64,000 nucleotides of DNA, from the NCBI GenBank assembly GCA_025618425.1, contig CM046844.1, positions 12,491,080 to 12,555,079 of the forward strand. Direction: 5' to 3'. The translations under genes were made by a program, and so were the position numbers. The notes under the pieces were generated by a model. It ran no database searches, had not been told where the DNA came from, and saw only the letters and a program-made list of their open reading frames with translations. Numbering within the stretch: position 1 is the first letter of the stretch; each line of letters begins with the position of its first letter. Of the stretch, positions 61,901-64,000 are shown piece by piece. Source of the DNA: Heliocidaris tuberculata. Its lineage: Eukaryota; Echinodermata; Echinoidea; Camarodonta; Echinometridae.

Positions 61901-63397
61901 ATAGAGCGAGGTATGCCAACCGTAAGAGTTCTTTAGGGTTCGGTGGTACTCTATCCCGACATCAATGTTCAATCGTAAATATCTTGATATATAAACGACC
62001 GATCAGCTTATAAAACTCAGGCGATTAATGTCTGAGCTAAAGGTTTGCAATTACGATTACAGCATTAGCTGGAACAGTGATTTTTTTTTTTAATCAATGC
62101 CTTTAATAATAGCATTATATATTTGAAAAACCTTTCTACGCCTGGCTATTTATTTATCCTTCTGAACAGCATTATACAAGACAGATATCAAAATTCAACA
62201 ATTCATTAAATCAAGCCTCCACAAAGTTACCGAATCCCTTTAACTTTATCTGTTAGATCTTACACAATCCAATATCTGGTTGCTGATTTACTTTCCAAGG
62301 GCTACATACATGTATTTAATTTACTATCCATAGAACAAACTTGAACTGGTTAATTACTTAATTTTCTAAAGTACCACTGGCTTTAACATTACACAAGCAA
62401 AAATAATTATGAACAACATGCCGAGAAGAGGAAACATGCAAATTGATTTATTTATCTCTTTTTTTTCTAATTACAAAAAGGCAACATACGAAGTAATTTC
62501 TTTTTCTTATTTTCACGAACCCAGTTTCCTTATGGCAGGTGAAACGTGTGAACTGGTGCATCAAATCATGTTTGTCATTCATGTAGCACGGAGTACAAAG
62601 GTCGAAATCGGGGCAGCTTTCATCAGAACACTTCCATCGCATGCCAGCTATAGAATGCACCTTGCAGCTATCACATGTAATGTCTGAATGAACAACTCCT
62701 TGTAAAAATATGCGAGAAGAACACGATTAAAAAGAAAAAAAATACCCCCCAAAAAACAAAACAACCCCCCCCCCCCCCCCTAACAAAGCATTTTATTGAA
62801 GTGGCAGTGACAGAATATTGATTTGTTATTTACAACAAAGCTACCCTTACAAAGAAATACTGGAATATCTACACAGGAGAATAAATCAAAATATCTACAG
62901 TTAGATGTACATGCGTACTTGCTCATAAAGAAGCCATTCATGCATAGTTATCTGCACTTTCTAAAAAGACAGTCAAGTGATTACTAACGTGACTCCCAGA
63001 GGGAGTAAAAATAGAATGAAAATAGAGTGAAAAATCGATCGTTTCTTTATAGAGAGCACTCGATATCGACTCGATATTGACTCCTAAACTCACTGACGTG
63101 ACTCAAAGGAGAGTGAAAATAGAGTGGAAATTCACTCTTTTTAGAGGGTAATATCTCTGGATCACCTGCTGGAGCACTGTCGAAGAGCAGAAGATCAAAA
63201 TTTCCACCGGTCCCGACCTGGTAGTTGTTACAGTAGCCGTTGTCCCATCGGACCTTTGCCCATCCCTCTGGAACTGTTACAGGATTCTGATCGGTCAGCT
63301 TGACCACTGTTCCTAAGTGGCCCTCACCGCCATCCTGACCTTTCCAGGACCATGTGGCACTTCGGACAACTCGCTGGCCAACCTCTAGAGATGCCAT
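36025..63397 (-). CDS. Gene A: Mind bomb-like protein with C-terminal kinase domain (20 coding exons, 1144 aa)
   Basis: Joining 20 exons with matching phases gives one open frame of 3435 nt. Order by residue: MIB/HERC2 domain about 4-78, ZZ zinc finger about 83-130, second MIB/HERC2 about 153-232, two Mib repeats about 238-310 and 311-395, ankyrin block about 440-790, acidic linker 788-864, protein kinase about 876-1144. The first 790 residues parallel vertebrate MIB2, an E3 ligase that ubiquitinates Delta/Jagged and also acts on RIPK1 and NF-kB signalling. In MIB2 RING fingers follow the ankyrins; here no RING is seen and a TKL/RIPK-like kinase takes that place. The kinase keeps Lys904, Glu919, Asp1001, Asn1006 and Asp1020, so activity is plausible. 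The start is the ATG at 63397 in good context, just after a splice acceptor, so a 5-prime noncoding exon lies upstream. Function in Notch or immune signalling is inference. Confidence 0.88.
36490..36610. repeat. ATT/GTT/CAT trinucleotide repeats in gene A intron
   Basis: Imperfect trinucleotide array directly upstream of kinase exon 20. The open frame of exon 20 runs through it, but this is intron. Confidence 0.8.
36937..37056 (-). CDS. Gene A exon 19: kinase catalytic loop
   Basis: Codes residues 969-1008: LDWPKKLQISREVLQAVTF, then MHASNILHLDIKPANIL. The catalytic loop reads HLDIKPAN (Asp1001, Lys1003, Asn1006). Arg of HRD is replaced by Leu, so it is a non-RD kinase, as in Mos and several TKL members. 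Acceptor caactttcag, donor CTT|gtaagt, phase 0. Confidence 0.92.
37756..37888 (-). CDS. Gene A exon 18: kinase beta 4-5 and hinge
   Basis: Codes residues 924-968: QATHPNIVKIMALGYEG, then AYIVMQLIEGASLSTII. HPNIV is the usual segment after helix C, and VMQLIEGASL is the hinge leading to helix D. Acceptor ttatctacattaag, donor CTCAAG|gtattc, phase 2 to 0. Confidence 0.9.
38105..38240. repeat. ACT-type trinucleotide repeats
   Basis: Imperfect (ACT)n/(CTT)n block just downstream of kinase exon 17 in the intron. Confidence 0.75.
38247..38424 (-). CDS. Gene A exon 17: kinase N-lobe
   Basis: Codes residues 865-923. The glycine loop is GRGQFGVVH (884-892), the ATP lysine is in VAVKK (Lys904), and the helix C glutamate is in VEKEVAIHR (Glu919). 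It begins at acceptor gtttcttcag in phase 1, exactly the phase left by exon 16, and contains no credible start codon of its own upstream. That argues for one gene. Style is TKL (MLK/RIPK-like). Donor CACAG|gtaata. Confidence 0.88.
38510..39339. other. Gene A intron 16, left part
   Basis: AGGGGCGGCGGAGCG (38514) starts a block with GGGGCAC motifs like those at 40.82-41.28 kb. A second block at 38735-38905 has a G run, GCCCCCTGCCCCCC and GCGAGCGAGGGAAGCGAGCG. No coding sequence. Confidence 0.5.
39340..40813. mobile_element. 1.47-kb TIR element, TA target
   Basis: Starts CCCAACACAAAAAAGTAAGG and ends CCTTACTTTTTGTGCTGGG between TA dinucleotides. Subterminal blocks are inverted over about 300 bp (GTCGTATTGAGTATC at 39409, inverse near 40735) and one is also directly repeated (39605). 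This fits a nonautonomous Tc1/mariner-like element. Confidence 0.76.
40818..41290. repeat. Purine-rich degenerate tandem repeat
   Basis: About 15 degenerate copies of GGGGCACTTATCAGAAG followed by an A/G-rich spacer, unit roughly 28-32 bp, ending in a G run (about 41260) and GTGCCCCTCCGGGACACC. No coding meaning. Confidence 0.7.
41457..41569. mobile_element. 113-bp MITE, CAGTCACAC ends
   Basis: CAGTCACACAGCC at the left and GTGTGACTG at the right, a 9-bp perfect inverted repeat. Interior has GGTCTGTTGTCGGTCTGG. A truncated relative begins at 52202 (CTGTCACACC, AGAGACCGACACC). Confidence 0.68.
41599..41747. mobile_element. 149-bp hairpin MITE, GGGCCC ends
   Basis: GGGCCCTCTTTCATAAAACT and its inverse (ACAAGTTTTATGAAACGGGG then GCCC) frame a hairpin with TTATCAATAACAA steps. 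Related in ends to the element at 58641. Confidence 0.75.
41748..42655. other. Gene A intron 16, right part
   Basis: Unassigned, less AT-rich sequence with several overlapping short open frames on the plus strand (41863-42562). None resembles a known family. Confidence 0.35.
42656..42885 (-). CDS. Gene A exon 16: acidic linker between ankyrins and kinase
   Basis: Codes residues 788-864: SWEDLGEDEDVKKVRMSSN, then DDDVIVQRNDSLGQDPDSP and TPTKFNKPKVE. No known fold; rich in Asp, Glu, Ser and Pro, probably disordered, with several Ser/Thr-Pro sites. Acceptor ggatttctctag joins exon 15 in frame; donor GTCGAAG|gtaaac, phase 1. Reading through the donor adds six residues and hits TGA at 42636-42638, which would give a kinase-less isoform. 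Confidence 0.82.
43132..43415. mobile_element. 284-bp MITE
   Basis: CCCTCCCTTACCAAAAGTAT at the left and ATACTTTTGGCAAGGGAGGG at the right: inverted repeats of about 28 bp with one mismatch. No target duplication is evident. In gene A intron 15. Confidence 0.75.
43566..43741 (-). CDS. Gene A exon 15: last ankyrin-like repeat
   Basis: Codes residues 730-787: GSSAAALLCFMVLHGASID, then CRTPLYYIEDAKLKRTLKQI. It aligns with the final MIB2 ankyrin segment (VACFLALEGADV, SPLDLA, then a basic helix). In MIB2 the RING region follows; in this gene it is the acidic linker. Acceptor tttcctctag, donor GAAAG|gtaaaa, phase 2. Confidence 0.87.
43742..44434. other. Gene A intron 14
   Basis: AT-rich, no recognised repeat or exon. 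Confidence 0.5.
44435..44650 (-). CDS. Gene A exon 14: ankyrin repeats
   Basis: Codes residues 658-729: STNEQGMTALHLAAHEGYSE, SVEFLISQGADINVQCND, DHSPLHLLASAARNDSSN. 216 nt, phase 0-0, acceptor ttcttatatgaag, donor AAGAAG|gtaggt. The last part, NINETPTLKK, looks like a loop rather than a repeat. Confidence 0.9.
44651..45321. other. Gene A intron 13
   Basis: No recognised element. The plus-strand open frame 44816-45259 crosses the intron and has no family resemblance. Confidence 0.45.
45322..45451 (-). CDS. Gene A exon 13: ankyrin repeat
   Basis: Codes residues 614-657: LAGLIAQHCPASILIHQQ, then DGHTILHIAAVNNHVKVMEV. Matches the DGFTALHLAALNNH repeat of MIB2. Acceptor ctacacaaag, donor GTTAAG|gtaatg, phase 2 to 0. 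Confidence 0.88.
45452..46895. other. Gene A introns 11 and 12 around exon 12
   Basis: AT-rich sequence on both sides of exon 12 (46199-46353) with no recognised element. Confidence 0.45.
46199..46353 (-). CDS. Gene A exon 12: ankyrin repeats
   Basis: Codes residues 563-613: RKDTPLHDAVIKNSMDVAE, then LLLKVPNIDATLMNKKEMTP. Parallels DTPLHSAI and the VPNIDVTATNSQG stretch of MIB2, which supports the MIB2 affinity. Acceptor gaactgaag is weak in pyrimidines; donor CCAGA|gtaagc, phase 0 to 2. Confidence 0.85.
46896..47052 (-). CDS. Gene A exon 11: ankyrin repeats
   Basis: Codes residues 510-562: EPAVTKYLIEKGADINRGS, then RRAIHRAAYGNFVDCARIL and CDVNLQ. Acceptor ccttttacag, donor CTACAG|gtatga, phase 2 to 0. 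Confidence 0.9.
47194..47342 (-). CDS. Gene A exon 10: ankyrin repeats
   Basis: Codes residues 461-509: VNAKVKGSTALHKASVQGH, LEVVKALLEAGAEIESTT, DGHTPLHYSVEG. It has the canonical TALH and TPLH turns. Acceptor cctttacag, donor GAAGG|gtaagt, phase 0 to 2. Confidence 0.9.
47343..47863. other. Gene A intron 9
   Basis: 47230-47709 is open on the plus strand, but that frame overlaps an ankyrin exon and has no family signature. 47580-47700 weakly matches the gene B intron at 240-330. Confidence 0.45.
47864..48033 (-). CDS. Gene A exon 9: lead-in to the ankyrin block
   Basis: Codes residues 404-460: [19 protein letters not shown], then [17 protein letters not shown] and STSPEK. LVRAA-x-x-GDL-x-RVLEIL is the helical pair before the first full ankyrin repeat of MIB2 (LVVEVALGNAARALDLL there). 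Acceptor atttctaag, donor GAAAAG|gtatta, ends phase 0. Confidence 0.88.
48480..50330. repeat. About 155-bp tandem array with GGACGGACGG end
   Basis: Some 11 units carry TTTGACCTACATACC, AATCTAATCAGATCGTCT, CCTATGGTGATACATACTAG and GGTTCTTGAGTTATCGCG. Between 49.3 and 49.95 kb two alternating variants repeat with a 310-bp dimer period. The array ends in GGGACGGACGGACAGACGGA then TAATGCCCCCGGCACC and GGCGGAGGCATAAAA, a terminus common to a widespread repeat family of marine invertebrates. It lies in gene A intron 8. Confidence 0.8.
50638..50809 (-). CDS. Gene A exon 8: second half of Mib repeat 2
   Basis: Codes residues 347-403: [19 protein letters not shown], then SWHPCTLTLVKRNSSNS. The GREGTV and W-x-x-HP-x-x-L positions match the second half of Mib repeats. 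Acceptor gccacag, donor GCAG|gtagat, phase 1. One codon shorter than the gene B exon. Confidence 0.9.
50954..51061 (-). CDS. Gene A exon 7: first half of Mib repeat 2
   Basis: Codes residues 311-346: [16 protein letters not shown], then NGWVDGMEK. 108 nt, phase 0-0, acceptor tttctttccag, donor GAGAAG|gtgagt. Directly comparable with the GDVVRVIGDLDTV region of MIB2. Confidence 0.9.
51130..51182. repeat. (GT)n/(GA)n microsatellite
   Basis: TGTGTGTG followed by GAGAGAGAGA in gene A intron 6. Confidence 0.85.
51200..51913. other. Gene A intron 6
   Basis: AT-rich; (GAT)n at 51543-51562 and (ATA)n at 51595-51640. No exon or mobile element recognised. Confidence 0.5.
51914..52024 (-). CDS. Gene A exon 6: second half of Mib repeat 1, absent from gene B
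   Basis: Codes residues 274-310: LFGKAAKVSGIKSDGNVEV, then HFIFHPDVLTK. Length 111 nt, phase 0 at both ends, so it can be skipped or lost without a frameshift. Acceptor atttgcacag, donor AACCAAG|gtatga. No matching sequence is seen in gene B between 1424 and 5594. Confidence 0.88.
52197..53990 (+). mobile_element. LINE copy on plus strand in gene A intron 5
   Basis: Begins with a fragment of a GTCACACC-ended MITE (52202), then linker (DPLAIAEEFNNYFVNMGPNI), degraded RT (KIAKVVPIFKKG, FADDS box near 53.22 kb), DNTNLSQVDSTEILGIYID, and C-terminal pieces to about 53.99 kb. Same family as the interrupted copy at 11.6-17.2 kb; it gives the empty-site reference for that insertion. Confidence 0.8.
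53991..55050 (-). mobile_element. LINE 3-prime part on minus strand
   Basis: Tail (CAGTTCATTTATTTATTTCA at 53992) followed by RT C-terminal pieces: SFHLWKVGKTFLQRSVRFSI, PTVWNSLPKYICS, SLFKRKLKQYF, LILSHIGLLYCITVWGNCSK. It meets the plus-strand LINE tail to tail. Confidence 0.72.
55081..56090. mobile_element. 1.0-kb TIR element with TTTAAACAAC arrays and exon-like core
   Basis: Starts CAGCAAAAACGCTG and ends AACAACAGGCTG; both ends are arrays of TTTAAACAAC/GTTGTTTAAA. Inside, 55293-55364 reads MADDFVVDMLQKFRMPELID then TFR and a donor GAG|gtaagc, like a first exon. Part of this block recurs inverted at 55690-55765 (CTCGATCAGATTATAATATA). Superfamily unknown. Confidence 0.6.
55293..55364 (+). 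pseudogene. Exon-like fragment inside TIR element
   Basis: ATG in context catcATGGCGG, 24 open codons, then gtaagc. FRMPELIDTFR resembles the first helices of a SAM domain in general pattern only. The second exon is not identified. It may be a captured host first exon or a remnant of the autonomous element's gene. Confidence 0.35.
56091..56743. other. Gene A intron 4 sequence
   Basis: Starts with a GGCATACGCCCCCCACCCCCC block, then AT-rich. The plus-strand open frame 56407-56589 has no family resemblance. Confidence 0.4.
56744..56798. repeat. (TA)n microsatellite
   Basis: About 54 bp of TA. Confidence 0.9.
56917..57780. mobile_element. 864-bp element rich in CGTACG/CGTAAG
   Basis: GCCTCCGTCACAAATG at the left and CCTTTGTGACCGTAGC at the right are imperfect inverted repeats. 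The interior is filled with TTCGTACGAA, CTTACGA and TCGTAAG motifs in both orientations. No transposase. Confidence 0.65.
57781..58239. other. Gene A intron next to exon 5
   Basis: (CA)n at 58083-58132 and (TA)n at 58133-58182. Otherwise AT-rich. Confidence 0.6.
58240..58352 (-). CDS. Gene A exon 5: first half of Mib repeat 1
   Basis: Codes residues 236-273: [18 protein letters not shown], then [18 protein letters not shown]. This is the first strand pair of a Mib (REP) repeat, the SH3-like module that recognises a second motif in Notch ligand tails. Donor ATT|gtgagt, phase 0. Confidence 0.9.
58427..58927 (+). mobile_element. CR1-type LINE 3-prime insertion with 8-bp target duplication
   Basis: Flanked by CATGTTTC at 58419-58426 and 58928-58935; gene B has a single copy (5763-5770). 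Encodes a degraded ALKDRAFECASPKLWNNLPL C-terminus and ends GCGCTTCATAAATTATCATT followed by a TTA/TCA microsatellite, as expected of CR1-like tails. A MITE is nested at 58641-58787. Confidence 0.82.
58641..58787. mobile_element. 147-bp hairpin MITE, GGGCCC ends
   Basis: GGGCCCTCTTGCATAAAGAG at the left and CTTTTTATGCAAGAGGGCCC at the right, and inside them TTGCGATTAAACACAACTCA pairs with TGAGTTGCGTTTAATCGCAA. It lies inside the LINE fragment, so it is younger. Confidence 0.82.
59526..59571. repeat. Perfect-type hairpin, 21-bp arms
   Basis: GTGACGTCATTCATGGTATAG and its inverse with one mismatch, separated by TACA. Confidence 0.8.
59640..59840 (+). mobile_element. tRNA-derived SINE
   Basis: Pol III A box TGGTCCAGTGG (59656-59666) and B box GTTCGATCC (59702-59710), spaced as in a tRNA, with GGCGCTTGACTGGAGATG between. 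It continues into a non-tRNA body and ends in an A-rich TTATTAAAAAAAAG tail. The cloverleaf is only partial and the body unrelated, so it is not called a tRNA gene. Confidence 0.6.
60039..60227 (-). CDS. Gene A exon 4: rest of second MIB/HERC2 domain
   Basis: Codes residues 173-235: [16 protein letters not shown], then [14 protein letters not shown] and [11 protein letters not shown]. The acceptor catttcaag and donor TTTTAG|gtatgt are clear. Phase 1 on both sides. [12 protein letters not shown] is close to the equivalent stretch of MIB2. Confidence 0.92.
60559..60665 (-). CDS. Gene A exon 3: start of second MIB/HERC2 domain, GC donor
   Basis: Codes residues 137-172 from acceptor tttacccag; ends [16 protein letters not shown], matching the A-x-V-x-R-G-x-D-W-x-W-x-x-Q-D-G core of MIB/HERC2 domains. 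The only in-frame junction with exon 4 uses the donor GATG|gcaagt, a strong GC-type donor, and restores DEDGGNGG across the splice. The same site is present in gene B. Confidence 0.8.
60666..61375. other. Gene A intron 2, shared with gene B
   Basis: Matches gene B 7353-8071 with small differences; A run at 60685-60709. Conserved intron without other features. Confidence 0.55.
61376..62239. mobile_element. 864-bp TIR element at a TTAA target
   Basis: Flanked by TTAA (61372-61375 and 62240-62243); gene B has a single TTAA (8072-8075) with matching flanks. Ends AGTGATTTGGTAACTTTG and CAAAGTTACCGAATCCCT are inverted, continuing into GAGGCTTGAT. TTAA duplication fits piggyBac or Kolobok. No transposase. 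Confidence 0.85.
62521..62698 (-). CDS. Gene A exon 2: ZZ zinc finger
   Basis: Codes residues 78-137. Zinc ligands are visible as CDSC, WKCSDESC, LCTPCY and the pair in KHDLMHQF, as in the ZZ finger between the two MIB domains of Mind bomb. The donor is taken as CTGG|gttcgt because only this phase-2 site joins the next exon in frame. The alternative TTC|gtgaaa four bases downstream would lead into a stop. Confidence 0.85.
62699..63165. other. Gene A intron 1
   Basis: C16 run at 62765-62780; shared GTGAAAATAGAGTG-type blocks near 63110 as in gene B. No gene. Confidence 0.5.
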
Positions 63398-63411
63398 CTC
63401 GAAAGATGACT
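63166..63411 (-). CDS. Gene A exon 1: first MIB/HERC2 domain, start codon
   Basis: The acceptor tttctcttcatcag lies just upstream of ATG 63397, so 63398-63411 is 5-prime UTR. Codes residues 1-77: [19 protein letters not shown], then [12 protein letters not shown] and LLLFDSAPAG, the signature of a MIB/HERC2 domain. The donor CAG|gtgatc leaves phase 1. In MIB proteins this domain helps to bind the cytoplasmic tail of Notch ligands. Confidence 0.92.
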
Positions 63412-64000
63412 CTGATGAAGAGAAAGGAAAACAGGTTGTAACGTGATGCACATCATTGAATGAGCCTAAGCATTTGTTATTGTCTATCAAAGTAGTTGTA
63501 TCCATTACTTCAACCTGAGATAACCGTTTGGATGCTTATAATCGCATCAAGGATATTCATCTCAGTCACTTTTGATCTTTGATCTTCTTGAAGGGTTAGA
63601 CCGAAATAACATTATTACCTTCTTATGTTAATAAAGGCATATGTAAACCCCCTAACAAATAGGCCTACTTGTATATGTTGTAAAAATGCGGACTCGTTTA
63701 TACGTAATATATTTTTTTTCAAGTACCACTGTTTTACAATTAGTATCCTGAACGTTTGGCAGGTATCATTTCCTTCATTACCTGAACATTTCTATGATTA
63801 TATATCATTTTGTAGAAACATTAATGACAACTGAGCTACAAAACATTTATTTAGGTGTTTTAATCTTTGCGTTGGCAATATCGACAATCGCTGATTTGTC
63901 GACTGTAGAAATATTTAGAAATACATGTATCTCCATATTCTCAAATCGAATGTCTTCGTGTGGTGTACTATTATATGTTATTATTTCGCATTATTATGAT
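63412..64000 (-). promoter_or_regulatory. 5-prime flank / 5-prime UTR intron of gene A
   Basis: 63412-63615 is shared with gene B 9226-9520, including CAACCTGAGATAACCGTTTG. A splice acceptor directly before the ATG means the promoter and first noncoding exon lie further up, perhaps beyond the window. No convincing TATA or CpG island is seen. Confidence 0.4.

Noticed and set aside
62517..62520. Donor TTC|gtgaaa for ZZ exon 2
   Set aside because: Better known donor bases in gene B (gtgaga), but it leaves phase 0 and exon 3 would hit a stop. The phase-2 site four bases earlier works in both genes.

Overview
The window looks like a piece of a marine invertebrate genome, most likely an echinoderm, although I cannot name the species. 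It is AT-rich with large introns, GT-AG splice sites, very many microsatellites and homopolymer G runs, and a dense load of non-LTR retrotransposon fragments and small inverted-repeat DNA elements. There are no bacterial-type operons.

Two related genes lie head to tail on the minus strand. Gene A is complete in its coding part: 20 coding exons from the ATG at 63397 to the stop at 36025-36027, all phases consistent, 1144 residues. Domain order is MIB/HERC2, ZZ zinc finger, MIB/HERC2, two Mib repeats, an ankyrin-repeat block ending like MIB2, an acidic linker, and then a full protein kinase domain in the place where Mind bomb ligases carry RING fingers. Gene B is a tandem paralogue. Its first eight recognisable coding exons (9211 down to 522) match gene A exon by exon, and it runs off the left edge before the ankyrin and kinase parts. 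Gene B lacks the counterpart of gene A exon 6 (half of the first Mib repeat). That exon is symmetrical, so the frame survives. Both genes share an unusual GC-AG intron that splits the second MIB/HERC2 domain.

Layout: 1-9.5 kb, gene B, with a LINE and a foldback element in the intron where exon 6 is missing. 9.5-35.5 kb, intergenic repeat field: a 570-bp palindrome, LINE fragments, a 4.36-kb TIR element with a minisatellite core inserted in a LINE, a Tc1-like MITE, a nearly full-length LINE at 26-29.8 kb, a Tx1/L1-like LINE at 29.8-31.8 kb, and hAT-like elements. 35.5-63.6 kb, gene A, whose introns hold further MITEs, a 155-bp tandem array, LINEs and a tRNA-derived SINE. Because the two paralogues share intron sequence, several insertions can be dated to after the duplication, with exact empty sites.

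Most novel point: the Mind bomb scaffold (the part that binds Notch ligands in known MIB proteins) appears to be joined to a RIPK/TKL-like kinase instead of RING ubiquitin-ligase domains, and the locus is duplicated. The join is supported by splice phase but not by transcript data.
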